A DNA stretch of 64,000 nt from Ensifer sp. Root278. GTDB taxonomy: Bacteria; Pseudomonadota; Alphaproteobacteria; Rhizobiales; Rhizobiaceae. A model generated the notes under the pieces. It ran no database searches. It was not told the DNA's origin and worked only from the letters and a program-made list of their open reading frames with translations. Of this stretch, positions 54,764 through 63,718 are shown in pieces. Location of the stretch: contig NZ_LMJJ01000002.1 in NCBI RefSeq assembly GCF_001429285.1, positions 62,727 through 126,726 of the forward strand, in the 5' to 3' direction. The position numbers and the translations under genes were made by a program. Each line of letters opens with the position of its first letter. Positions within the stretch are counted from its first letter, which is position 1.

Positions 54764-55711
54764 TCAGTAGTCCCAGAATACCGGAACCCACCGGAAGCGA
54801 TCGCCATCGATCGCCACATGTCCGACGGACGGGAAAGGCAGGTGCGTGGCCACCAGCGACGATCCTGTCTCGGCCAGTTCCTTCATGAGACGCACCCGAA
54901 CGCGCGCAGCCTCCTCGGGGTCGTGCTCAAAGCCGTTGTACCAGTCGGGATGGTCGAAGGCGACGGCGAACAGGGCATCGCCGGCAAACATCAGCCGGTC
55001 GCCTCCCGAGGCCACGCGGACCACGCAGTGCCCGGGCGTATGGCCGCCCGTGCGCTGCGCAACCACGCCCGGCGCGACCTCGCACTCGTCCTCGAACGGT
55101 CGAAGATGGTTGCGATACTCGTTCGCGAAGCGCTTGGCAGTTGCCCGGAGCGCGTCCGGGAAACCCTGCGGCATGACCGCGTGCGAGAAATCCGGCGATT
55201 CCCAGAATTTGATCTCGGCGGCCGCCACGTGGATCCGCAAATCCGGGCGCAGTTGCTCCTTCACGCCATCGACGAGCAGTCCGCCAATATGGTCCATGTG
55301 CATGTGGGTAAGAACCACGTCGGTCACTGCTGCGAGATCGATACCCGCAGCCTCCAGGCGCCTGATCAACTGACCCGCCCGAGGCAGGTTCAAGTCCGGA
55401 TCCATGCCGAGCCCGGCGTCGATGAGAATGGTTTGGGCACCGCTTCGCACCACGACCACGTTCAGCGACCAGTCGAAAGCATCCTGCGGCAAGAACATGT
55501 CTCCAAGCCAGGCTGCCCGATCGGCCGGGTCGGCATTGTGTCCCAACATCGTGGTTGGCAAGGGCAGCACCCCATCGCTGACCACCAGCACCTCTATGTC
55601 ACCGACCCGCACCGCGTAGCGCGATGGAACCAGCTCTTCTGGAGCCGACCGACCGGGCGGCGCGGGCTCCAAAGTCGTGTTCGTATGGGATCTTGCTTCT
55701 AGCGGCGACAT
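54764..55711 (-). CDS. Metallo-beta-lactamase-fold hydrolase (copy 1)
   Basis: A 315-residue MBL-fold protein. Metal motif THMHMDHIGG (H136, H138, D140, H141), then GGHTPGHCVVRV (His) and a late FAGDALFAVAFDHPDW (Asp) give the full dinuclear site. AHL lactonases and many quenching or detoxifying hydrolases have this layout. ATG 55711 has AGGAGGG 6-7 bases upstream. A close paralogue lies at 61811-62740 (same ELVPSRYAVRVGDI start). It is the last gene of the nmrA-emrA-emrB operon and is followed by a terminator. Confidence 0.88.
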   Translation of the reverse strand: MSPLEARSHTNTTLEPAPPGRSAPEELVPSRYAVRVGDIEVLVVSDGVLPLPTTMLGHNADPADRAAWLGDMFLPQDAFDWSLNVVVVRSGAQTILIDAGLGMDPDLNLPRAGQLIRRLEAAGIDLAAVTDVVLTHMHMDHIGGLLVDGVKEQLRPDLRIHVAAAEIKFWESPDFSHAVMPQGFPDALRATAKRFANEYRNHLRPFEDECEVAPGVVAQRTGGHTPGHCVVRVASGGDRLMFAGDALFAVAFDHPDWYNGFEHDPEEAARVRVRLMKELAETGSSLVATHLPFPSVGHVAIDGDRFRWVPVFWDY

Positions 55712-55825
55712 GACGCCCTCCTGTTTGCCTGATCGAAGAGTACTGTTCACAGTTCACGGCTTGGACTCTAGGTTCGAGCGATGTTGACGGTCGAGCTATA
55801 CCTGGGTTTAGGGCGGCCCGTTCGG

Positions 55826-57421
55826 TCAACGGTCGGGGTGCGTGTGGCGTGCTTTGGCTCGCCTGGCGAATCCGACCTTGATGGCCACGAGCACGGGCGC
55901 TGCGACGACGAACAGCAGCGCCACGGCAGTGAACGCCGTGTCGAAGGCGATCACGATTGACTGTCCGGTGACTGCGCGGCCGAGAAGCGCCATCGCGGCT
56001 CGGCTGGCGGGAACAGCATCCATGCCACGCGCCGCGAGCATGGCTGTCGTGCCGGCCAGACGTTCGATGACAGCCTGACCTCCCGCATTGACGCTCGATC
56101 CAAGAACCGCGACGTTTGCGGCGACGTTATGGTCGATAAGGGTCTGAAGCCCGGCAACGCCGACAAGACCGCCGAACTGGCGCCCGGTGTTGAACAGTCC
56201 AATGCCGGAGGCGAGGTTTCGCCTGTCGAGATTGGTAAAGGCAATCAGCGTGATCGACAGGAACAGGAAACCAAGGCCGAGGCCGCGCAAAAGGATCGCA
56301 GCCATCATGTCGGCGGCACCGCTTTCACTGGTCGAGCCGGACAGCATCCACATGGCCACCGTGATCATCAAGATACCGAAGGGCACGGTCGCGAACGGAG
56401 GAAGCCGACGGACCTGCATGAGAAAGGCGGCAAAAAGCAAGGCCCCGACGAAGAGGGTACCGCTCGGCAGGAGCAGCAGGCCCGCATCGGTCGGCGTGAA
56501 AGCAAGAACGGAGACGGCAAAAGACGGGATCAGGAACGCGCTGCCAAACAGCGCCGCTCCGGCGACAAAACTGACGATGAAGGCGAAGGCGAAATCGTCC
56601 GATCTGAACACGGTAAAATCGAGGAGGCCGGTGCCCTTGCGCAGCACCTGCTGCCCGAGAAACAAGAATAGCGAGGCCACGCCGACCACCGAGAGCCAAA
56701 GGATGCGCGGCTGTTCAAACCAGTCCCAGCGGCTTCCCTGGCTGAAGACATAGGTGAAGCAGAAAAGTGCCAGCGAGACGAGCGTAATCCCGACCCAATC
56801 AAATGGACGTTGCCTCGTCATGAAGGGTGTCGGATCGTCAACCATCAAGAGGAGCCCGGTAGCGCCGAGAGACAGGACGACGTTGCAGTAGAAGATCCAG
56901 ATCCAGGACTGGCTGTCGAGCAGCCACCCCTGAAGTGTCGGAGCGAGCGTTGCGGGCGCGACCACCGCGCCCATTGCAAACAGCGCCTGAAGGATTGGTT
57001 GATGGGCGCTCCGAAAAGCAAAGAAGATGGTGGCCTGCCCTGCAACGAGCAGGACCCCGCCGGCAAGCCCCTGAACGATCCGGAGGGCAATCAAAAGATC
57101 CAGCGACGTCGTCGCGGACGCCATCCCGGACGCAAGCCCCATGATGAGCGTCGATCCGATCACGAGACTGAGCGGACGGATGCGGGTCAGCATCGAAGCG
57201 GCGACCATGAAGCCGATGAGCTTGAAGGCGGTATAACCGACGTCGAGCCAGGCGAACTCGTCCGGAGTGGCGTAGGTATCACCGATGATATCGCCGCGTC
57301 CGAGCGAAAGAACGGTGCTCGCAATCGCCTCTGTCAGTGCCGCCAGCACGATACCTATGACGAGCAACACTCCGGACGCAGACGTGTCGCGGTTCCTGGT
57401 GATGGCTACGTGCCTGGTCAT
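55826..57421 (-). CDS. emrB: DHA2-type MFS multidrug exporter (EmrB-like)
   Basis: A 531-residue membrane protein with about 14 spans, the DHA2 layout. It has the conserved GLAGGVLLVAGQATIFFAF (motif C-like region) and NVVLSLGATGLLLMV. Its start overlaps the periplasmic adaptor gene by 4 bp (ATGA), the typical EmrAB order. It should export hydrophobic compounds with an adaptor and outer-membrane channel. Confidence 0.85.
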   Translation of the reverse strand: MTRHVAITRNRDTSASGVLLVIGIVLAALTEAIASTVLSLGRGDIIGDTYATPDEFAWLDVGYTAFKLIGFMVAASMLTRIRPLSLVIGSTLIMGLASGMASATTSLDLLIALRIVQGLAGGVLLVAGQATIFFAFRSAHQPILQALFAMGAVVAPATLAPTLQGWLLDSQSWIWIFYCNVVLSLGATGLLLMVDDPTPFMTRQRPFDWVGITLVSLALFCFTYVFSQGSRWDWFEQPRILWLSVVGVASLFLFLGQQVLRKGTGLLDFTVFRSDDFAFAFIVSFVAGAALFGSAFLIPSFAVSVLAFTPTDAGLLLLPSGTLFVGALLFAAFLMQVRRLPPFATVPFGILMITVAMWMLSGSTSESGAADMMAAILLRGLGLGFLFLSITLIAFTNLDRRNLASGIGLFNTGRQFGGLVGVAGLQTLIDHNVAANVAVLGSSVNAGGQAVIERLAGTTAMLAARGMDAVPASRAAMALLGRAVTGQSIVIAFDTAFTAVALLFVVAAPVLVAIKVGFARRAKARHTHPDR

Positions 57422-58512
57422 GACCCGCTCCTGAGATCAACGTCCACCCTTGCGGACAGACCTGGCACCAGCCGCCCAGTCAAAGGGTTGTTGGCAAACC
57501 GGATCTTGACCGGGACCCGCTGGACGACGCGCACGAAGTTGCCGGTTGCATTGTCTGACGGCAGCAGGCTGAAGGCTGAGCCGCTGCCCGGCGCGAAGCT
57601 GTCGACTGTGCCGTCAAGCGTCTGACCCGGATAGCTGTCTATAGTGATGCGAACGCTCTGCCCCGGCTGGATGTGTTCAAGCTGCGTTTCCTTGAAATTG
57701 GCAACAACCCACACATCGTCGACCGGAACGATATCGAGCAGGGTGGTGCCAGGCGCGACGAACCGGCCGACGCGAACCTGGCGGTTGCCGATAACCCCAC
57801 CGACCGGGGCGCGGACGGTCGTGCTCTCCAGATCGATCTGAGAAAGGTCGCGCGCCGCTTCTGCCTGTGCCACGGCCGCGACGGCGGCTTCACGCTGCGC
57901 CGCGAGCACGGTGATGCGTTGCTTCTGCGCCTCGATCGTCGCAGAGGCCGCAGATACGCCTGCCTCCGTTTTCGATCGCGCCGCTTCGCTTTCGTCGACA
58001 TGCGCCTGACTGATGGTGTTGCTGCGGATCAGTTCGCGCCGGCGTTCATATGCCTTGGCGGCAAGATTCATCTCTGCGATGGCCGATAGCTTCTGGGCTT
58101 CGGCCTGACGAATAAGGGCGTGCTGGAGCTCAGTCTCCGCATCGACGTTGACAAGCCGAGCCTTGGCAGCTTCGACATTGGCCGCCGCTTGCGCAAGGCG
58201 AGCGCGATAGTCCCTGTCATCGATCCGGAAAAGCACTTCGCCCGCCCGAACGCTCTGGTTGTCCTGGACCTCGACGGCCACGACGTAGCCGGCAACCTTT
58301 GGTGCAAGCGAGGTGACATCGCCACGAACATAGGCGTTATCCGTCGACGCCTCACTGCCCGGACGGGCCCAGGCCCAGCCGCCTGCGACGGCCACCACGG
58401 CGCCGAGGCAAAGCAACACGCCGAGTTTCTTCTTCTTGCTGGATCGCTTCGGAGCGACGCCGACTGAGGCGGTGCCGGTGGCGGCGGCAATCTTGTCTTC
58501 GAGCGTATCCAT
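57418..58512 (-). CDS. emrA: HlyD/EmrA-type membrane fusion protein
   Basis: A 364-residue adaptor. It has one N-terminal membrane segment at about residues 30-48 (KKKKLGVLLCLGAVVAVAGG), a lipoyl-like domain (TDNAYVRGDVTSLAPKVAGY, IDDRDYRARLAQA), a long coiled coil and the barrel (VGRFVAPGTTLLDIVPVDD). It couples the MFS exporter to an outer-membrane channel. An upstream GTG at 58548 is possible. It follows the NmrA-like gene. Confidence 0.88.
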   Translation of the reverse strand: MDTLEDKIAAATGTASVGVAPKRSSKKKKLGVLLCLGAVVAVAGGWAWARPGSEASTDNAYVRGDVTSLAPKVAGYVVAVEVQDNQSVRAGEVLFRIDDRDYRARLAQAAANVEAAKARLVNVDAETELQHALIRQAEAQKLSAIAEMNLAAKAYERRRELIRSNTISQAHVDESEAARSKTEAGVSAASATIEAQKQRITVLAAQREAAVAAVAQAEAARDLSQIDLESTTVRAPVGGVIGNRQVRVGRFVAPGTTLLDIVPVDDVWVVANFKETQLEHIQPGQSVRITIDSYPGQTLDGTVDSFAPGSGSAFSLLPSDNATGNFVRVVQRVPVKIRFANNPLTGRLVPGLSARVDVDLRSGS

Positions 58513-58614
58513 TGTCCCAGTCCCTGTTGGATTTCGTGGCGTCGTCACGGCAAAGGGGATGTCGGACCCCCATGTCGAAGCACGAGCATGGCCCCATTCC
58601 CGATACTTGCGATT

Positions 58615-59367
58615 TCAGTGTCCGACCTGTTGGCCGACCCAATCGTCGAACCGAGTTGCACCGAGCCGCGGGTTCTTGCCGGGGGTCAGCGACTGGTCAT
58701 CCAGGAGTGCGCCGAAATAGCGTGCGTGAACGTCCGGGACGACCTTCCGATCATCCTTGATCGCCCGCAGGAAATGCCGGACCACCTCGTCGAGCGGTAT
58801 GGCCTCCGGTCCGGCGACTTCGATCGTTCCGTTGACGGGCGGCGCGAGTGCAATATCGGCAAGCGCCGCCACGACATCGTCGGAGGCGATGGGCTGGAAC
58901 AACGCGGGTGAAAGGCGAACCTCTCCGTCGACTGTTGCCGATTGCGCGATGCCGCCGACGAACTCAAAAAACTGCGTGGCCCGCAGGATGGTGTAGGGGA
59001 TACCGGCTGCCTTGATGAGGTTTTCCTGCGCGACCTTTGCCCGGAAGTAGCCGTTATCAGGCAACCGCTCGCTGCCGACGATCGACAGCGCGATGTGATG
59101 ACGCACGCCGGCGGCAGCTTCGGCGGCCAACAGGTTGCGCCCCGACGTCTCGAAGAATTCGAGGACGGCCTTGTCGTCCCAAACCGGCGCGTTGGCGACG
59201 TCGACGACCACATCGGTCCGATCCATCGCTGCGGCCAAGCCTTCACGCGTGATCGTGTTGACGCCGGTATTTGGCGCGGCTGCAAGCACATCGTGTCCGT
59301 GCTCGCGCAGGCTCTTCACAAGTTTCGATCCGATAAGGCCGGTGCCTCCGATGACGACGATCTTCAT
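58615..59367 (-). CDS. NmrA-like NAD(P)-binding protein (copy 2)
   Basis: A 250-residue atypical SDR, a clear paralogue of the gene at 51758-52516: both begin MKIV-IGGTG-IGSK and share NGYFRAKVAQE and DDQSL near the end. It has the Rossmann motif and the PYTILRATQFFEFVGGIA region. First gene of the minus-strand nmrA-emrA-emrB-mbl operon, divergent from the regulator at 59597. Start ATG 59367 matches the family; the frame runs further upstream without sense. Confidence 0.85.
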   Translation of the reverse strand: MKIVVIGGTGLIGSKLVKSLREHGHDVLAAAPNTGVNTITREGLAAAMDRTDVVVDVANAPVWDDKAVLEFFETSGRNLLAAEAAAGVRHHIALSIVGSERLPDNGYFRAKVAQENLIKAAGIPYTILRATQFFEFVGGIAQSATVDGEVRLSPALFQPIASDDVVAALADIALAPPVNGTIEVAGPEAIPLDEVVRHFLRAIKDDRKVVPDVHARYFGALLDDQSLTPGKNPRLGATRFDDWVGQQVGH

Positions 59368-59596
59368 GGGTTCACTCTGCTTCTTCTCGACTGCACCATT
59401 GCCGCCGATCTGCGCTGAGACTGCTCCTATGCACCAGGGAAGTCCTTGGGCCTGTCTTGAATTTCCCTTGTGGATAGCTTGATTGTCCGTCCAAGCGGTT
59501 GTGTGATCGTGGGGGGATGCTCTAACGACGCGATGGCGTGGCAGTTGTCCGCGGATGGCAATCGCCAGCCAGGGAAAGTCGACCAGGAGGGCTGAG

Positions 59597-61192
59597 GTGC
59601 AATTCAAGTTCGCAGGCTATCTGCTCGATCCGGAACGCCGGGAACTGACGCTCAGCGGGCAGGTTGTCGCCGTCGGTCCGCAGGTCTTCGACCTGTTGGT
59701 GCATCTCATCGAGAATCGCGACAGAGTCGTTGGAAAGGATGATCTGCTGCTCGCCATCTGGGGCGGCAGGATCGTCTCGGAATCGACGATCACCAGCCAC
59801 ATAAACGCCGTTCGCAAGGCCATCGGTGACAGCGGCGAAGAACAGCAACTGGTGCGCACCATCCCCCGCAAGGGCTTCCGCTTCGTCGGCGAGGTCCGTC
59901 TTGTCGATGTCGGAAACGATATCCTTTCGCAAGGTTCGGGCCGCGTCGATGGCAGCTCTGGAGATGCACCCGTGGTGGCGCCGGAACTCCCTCTGCCCGA
60001 CAAACCCTCCATAACCGTCTTGCCCTTCCAGAACCTGAGCGGCGATCCGGAGCAGGAGTATTTTACGGACGGGGTAGTGGAGGACATCATCACCGCACTG
60101 TCACGGTTCCGCTGGCTCTTTGTCATCGCGCGCAATTCGAGCTTCACCTACAAGGACCGCGCCGTGGAAGCGACCGAAGCGGGGCGTGAGCTCGGCGTGC
60201 GCTATGTTCTGGAAGGGAGCGTGCGCAAATCGGGAAAGAAGGTCCGCATCACCGGCCAGCTCGTCGATGCCACGACCGGTGCGCATCTCTGGGCCGAGCG
60301 CTTCGAAGGCACGTTCGACAACATTTTCGAGCTGCAGGATGAGATAGCCGAAAGCGTCGTCGGCGCGATTTCGCCGCAACTCGAACGGATCGAGATGGAG
60401 CGCGCCAAACGCAAGCCGACCGAAAGTCTCGACGCCTACGACTACTATCTTCGTGGCATGGCAAAACTGCACAGCGGCACCCGCGAGGCGCTCGAGGCTG
60501 CGCTGCCGCTGTTCTACAAGGCGATCGAGCTCGACAATGAATTTGCCTCCGCCTATGCCGGCGCCGCCTGGTGCTTCTTCTGGCGAAAGCTCAACGGCTG
60601 GATGCTCGATCGCACGGCAGAGATCGCCGAAGGCGCGAGACTGGCGCGGCTTGCGGTTGAGCTTGGCCGGGACGATGCCGTGGCGCTGACGAGAGGCGGC
60701 CACGCGCTCGGTCATCTCGCCGACGACCTCGATGCCGGCATTGCGTTGGTCGACAGGGCGCGACTGCTCAATCCGAACTTCGCACTCGCTTGGTTTCTGG
60801 GTGGCGTACTGCGCGTCTTTCGGGGTGAAACGGAGAGCGCCATCAAGGATCTCGCCCATGCCGTTCGCCTGAGCCCGCTCGACCCGGAGATGTTCCGCAT
60901 GCAGACAGGAACGGCAATCGCGCATTTCTTTTCCGGTAACTATGACGATGCGCTGGTCTGGGCCGAGAAGGCACTCGCCAACCTGCCGAGCTTGCTCGTG
61001 GCAGTCGCGCTTGCCTCGGCAAGCCATGCGCTTGCCAACCGTCCCGACGAGGCAAGTCGGTATATGCGGCGCCTGAGGCAGCTTGATCCGGCGTTGCGCG
61101 TTTCCAATCTGCACGATTGGTTGCCGATCCATCGACCGGACGATTTCAAGCGGTTTGCCGACGGATTGCGGCTCGCAGGATTGCCGGAGTGA
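59597..61192 (+). CDS. Winged-helix regulator with TolB-like and TPR domains (CadC-like, soluble)
   Basis: A 531-residue protein starting at GTG 59597 with GGAGG about 7 bases upstream. Residues 1-100 form an OmpR/PhoB-type winged helix (RVVGKDDLLLAIWGGRIVSE, STITSHINAVRKAIGD, RTIPRKGFRFVGEV). Residues about 140-280 resemble the TolB/cyclase-associated domain (ITVLPFQNLSGDPEQEYFTD, GVRYVLEGSVRKSGKKVRIT). TPR-like repeats follow to the C-terminus. Unlike CadC it has no membrane span. It is divergent from the nmrA-emrAB operon, which it probably controls. Confidence 0.85.
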   Translation: MQFKFAGYLLDPERRELTLSGQVVAVGPQVFDLLVHLIENRDRVVGKDDLLLAIWGGRIVSESTITSHINAVRKAIGDSGEEQQLVRTIPRKGFRFVGEVRLVDVGNDILSQGSGRVDGSSGDAPVVAPELPLPDKPSITVLPFQNLSGDPEQEYFTDGVVEDIITALSRFRWLFVIARNSSFTYKDRAVEATEAGRELGVRYVLEGSVRKSGKKVRITGQLVDATTGAHLWAERFEGTFDNIFELQDEIAESVVGAISPQLERIEMERAKRKPTESLDAYDYYLRGMAKLHSGTREALEAALPLFYKAIELDNEFASAYAGAAWCFFWRKLNGWMLDRTAEIAEGARLARLAVELGRDDAVALTRGGHALGHLADDLDAGIALVDRARLLNPNFALAWFLGGVLRVFRGETESAIKDLAHAVRLSPLDPEMFRMQTGTAIAHFFSGNYDDALVWAEKALANLPSLLVAVALASASHALANRPDEASRYMRRLRQLDPALRVSNLHDWLPIHRPDDFKRFADGLRLAGLPE

Positions 61193-61304
61193 CCATGGCC
61201 GCTTGCGGCGCGTAATGAACAGAGCGCGCGCTGTGCAATTGTCCGGCACCTCGACCACGACAGGTTTGCGAGCGTGCGTTCGATAAGGCGACCTTGACTG
61301 TTCG

Positions 61305-61526
61305 CTAACGTGCACGCATTCGGCGCTGTACGATGTTCATCTGGAGTTCGTGGCAGGACGCCTGTCGCCCAAGAAGCAACAGCAGTCTCCGTTCCTCGGC
61401 TTCGCAGATGCCCGCGCGCCGGCAGTACTCCGATACGTCCAGCAGCGGCTGCGCACCGGACAGGGCGATCAATTTAACCTCTGTGGGTGTCATGGAGTTC
61501 AGTCCGCCTGCGGTTGTGCCAATCAT
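61305..61526 (-). CDS. Small hypothetical protein
   Basis: A 73-residue frame. The central part, TPTEVKLIALSGAQPLLDVS and EYCRRAGICEAEERRLLLLL, has real-protein composition with two helices and two cysteines. I recognise no family. Starts at ATG 61526; a start at the internal Met (MTPTEV) is also possible. It converges on the regulator gene at 61192. Confidence 0.48.
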   Translation of the reverse strand: MIGTTAGGLNSMTPTEVKLIALSGAQPLLDVSEYCRRAGICEAEERRLLLLLGRQASCHELQMNIVQRRMRAR

Positions 61527-61810
61527 CACGTTCGTGATGTCACGGACCGAGCAACGCACCCAGGCTAGGCGATTGAATTGACCGCCGAAACTATACGCAT
61601 GTTTGGTGACATTCGCTCGATCCACCGTTGACAAGCATGGAAGCAAAGCGTGCGCGTGGCGCGCCGATCGAAGCGCACGAACTCGCTTCACGGGGGCCGA
61701 GCACGAGCAGCCCCATACTCAGGTGTAGCTCGACCGCCAAAAGACCCGAACCTAGACTCCGCGATGTAACCCTGACCGGCACATCTCAACCGCGAAAACA
61801 GGAGCGCATC

Positions 61811-62740
61811 ATGTCGAATGCACAAACAATTCCCCGAAAAGTCGTCACGCAAGAAAGACCCGCGCCGGATGAACTGGTTCCTTCACGCTACGCGGTACGG
61901 GTCGGTGACATCGACGTACTGGTCATCAGCGATGGCATCTTGACCCCACCGGCCGAGTCGATGGCCACCAACGTCGAACCCGAGGTGCGGGACGCGTGGC
62001 TCGATGACAGGTTTCTGTCAAAGGTTGCCTTCGATTGGGCGCTGAACGCCGTTGTCGTGCGCAGCGGCGACCAGACGATCCTCATCGACAGCGGTCTCGG
62101 CGAAGAGTATCCCGATTTCCCGCGGGCCGGACAGTTCGTCCATCGAATGGAAGCCGCCGGCGTCGATCTTGCCGCCGTGACCGACGTGGTGCTGACGCAC
62201 ATGCACTTCGACCATGTCGGTGGGCTCCTCGTAGAAGGCGTGAAGGAGCGCATGCGCCCGGATCTTCGCGTCCACGTGTGCGCCGCCGAGACCAAGTTCT
62301 GGCAGGCGCCCGATTTCTCGCTTACCGCCATGCCACCGGCGCTCGCAGATCTGGCGCGCAAGGCGTCCCTCGATTTTCTGAAAGCGTATCGCAGCAATCT
62401 GCGGACTTTTGACGAAGAGGCCCAAGTGGCACCGGGCGTGGTGGTCACTCGTACCGGCGGTCACACCCCCGGGCACAGCGTGGTCCGCATTTCGTCCGGT
62501 GGCGAGCGGCTGATGTTCGGCGGCGATGCCCTGTTCCCCGTCTCCTTCGACCACCCCGAGTGGCACAACGGCTTCGAACACGACCCTGAAGAGGCGACCC
62601 TAGTCCGGCTTCGGCTTATGCGTGAGCTTGCGGAGACTGGCTCCTGGCTGGTTTCAACACACATGCCGTTCCCATCGGTCGGCCGTGTCGCAACCGCCGG
62701 CGACCTTTACCGCTGGGTTCCGGCCTGGTGGGACTATTGA
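61811..62740 (+). CDS. Metallo-beta-lactamase-fold hydrolase (copy 2)
   Basis: A 309-residue MBL protein, paralogue of the gene at 54764-55711: both share ELVPSRYAVRVGDI near the N-terminus and end with a W-DY tail. Metal motif THMHFDHVGG (H130, H132, D134, H135), GGHTPGHSVVRI and FGGDALFPVSFDHPEW are intact. ATG 61811 has CAGGAG 6-7 bases upstream; the frame is open further upstream to 61628. It is monocistronic, on the other side of the regulator from copy 1. Confidence 0.88.
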   Translation: MSNAQTIPRKVVTQERPAPDELVPSRYAVRVGDIDVLVISDGILTPPAESMATNVEPEVRDAWLDDRFLSKVAFDWALNAVVVRSGDQTILIDSGLGEEYPDFPRAGQFVHRMEAAGVDLAAVTDVVLTHMHFDHVGGLLVEGVKERMRPDLRVHVCAAETKFWQAPDFSLTAMPPALADLARKASLDFLKAYRSNLRTFDEEAQVAPGVVVTRTGGHTPGHSVVRISSGGERLMFGGDALFPVSFDHPEWHNGFEHDPEEATLVRLRLMRELAETGSWLVSTHMPFPSVGRVATAGDLYRWVPAWWDY

Positions 62741-62875
62741 CCGAGAGCTTCTGTCAGGAATGAACCAGGCGACTGCCTTGGCCTGAGTAGCGGTCGATTG
62801 TTGCCCCGTACGGCGCTTTTTCGCCGCGAGGCATCGATCGGCCGTTGACCCTGGTTAGCAGCGAGGAGGCTAAAC

Positions 62876-62965
62876 TTGCCGCACCGTGTTCTAGACAACC
62901 CTGAGAGCCGCCGCTTCGAACTCCCTATCGAAGCGGACGCGATCGCAGCCGCATATTATCGGTGA
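62876..62965 (+). pseudogene. N-terminal remnant of a YjdJ-like GNAT acetyltransferase
   Basis: A strong AGGAGG (62864-62869) precedes a TTG. The frame reads LPHRVLDNPESRRFELPIEA, then DAIAAAYYR and a stop. The opening motif DNPxxxRFELP and the YYR position are those of COG2388-type N-acetyltransferases, which continue for about 60 more residues. Here the gene breaks off and joins, with a 4-base overlap, a cyclase remnant. Confidence 0.6.
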
Positions 62966-63440
62966 ACAGCTTCTTCAACGCCGTCGGAGAACCGATTGAA
63001 AAGCATGGCGGAGAAATCCTGAAATTTATCGGAGACGGTCTGCTTGCCATTTTTCCGATGGATCGTAAGGAAGCCTGCATGGACCTGATAGCGGCGGTCC
63101 GGGAGGGGTATCAGGCTGCGTCTCGCCTTTGGCTGCAAGACGACCACGTGCGCTTCGGCTTGGGCATCCACCTCGGCGCGTCAATTACGGCAACATCGGT
63201 TCAAGACACCGTCTCGACTTAACTGTGATCGGTTCTGCCATCAACAGGGGCTTCAAGCTCGAGGCACTCACCAAACGCCTGCGCCGTCCCGCACTTCTCT
63301 CGCAAGAGTTCGTGGACACCGCAGGGTGCCATGCGCAAACCGAACGCCTCGGGTCTCATATGGTGGACGGCATCGCAACCTCGATCGAGGTGTATGCCTT
63401 GCGCCTTGAAAGTCCGGGCAGCGGCGTGACGTTTGGTTAG
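62962..63440 (+). pseudogene. Frameshifted class III nucleotidyl cyclase remnant
   Basis: First frame: VNSFFNAVGEPIEKHGGEIL, KFIGDGLLAIFPM (catalytic-domain core) and HVRFGLGIHLG. After a shift near 63170-63180 the second frame continues VNYGNIGSRHRLDLTVIGSA, then KLEALTKRLRRPALLSQEFV and ends after IEVYALRLE. Together they form most of the cyclase catalytic domain, without N-terminal sensor part. The gene starts abruptly in the acetyltransferase remnant. Confidence 0.68.
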
Positions 63441-63718
63441 GCTGCCGCACGCCACTTTTCGTGACCACGCCATCAGGGTCCAGGCGGCCTGCGAGAGATC
63501 GTCGAAACCAAGGTATACCTTTCCCGCGATGCGCCAGGTGCTAGCGTCTTCACGCCGCCTGCCAGCCGCTATTCCCGCCGAAATACGGTTCCTGCCAGGG
63601 GGTCAAAACGGTCTTGTGTTAGCGAAGGGGCCTACGTCAGGGCCGTGTTTCGCGAGCTGAGCATCGCGGCTTGAACGCATCATTTGATGCGGCAAAACCA
63701 GCACAGAAAGGATTGGCC

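Noticed and set aside
60101-61315. Minus-strand open frame (404 codons)
   Set aside because: Antisense to the TPR regulator; composition typical of antisense GC-rich frames.
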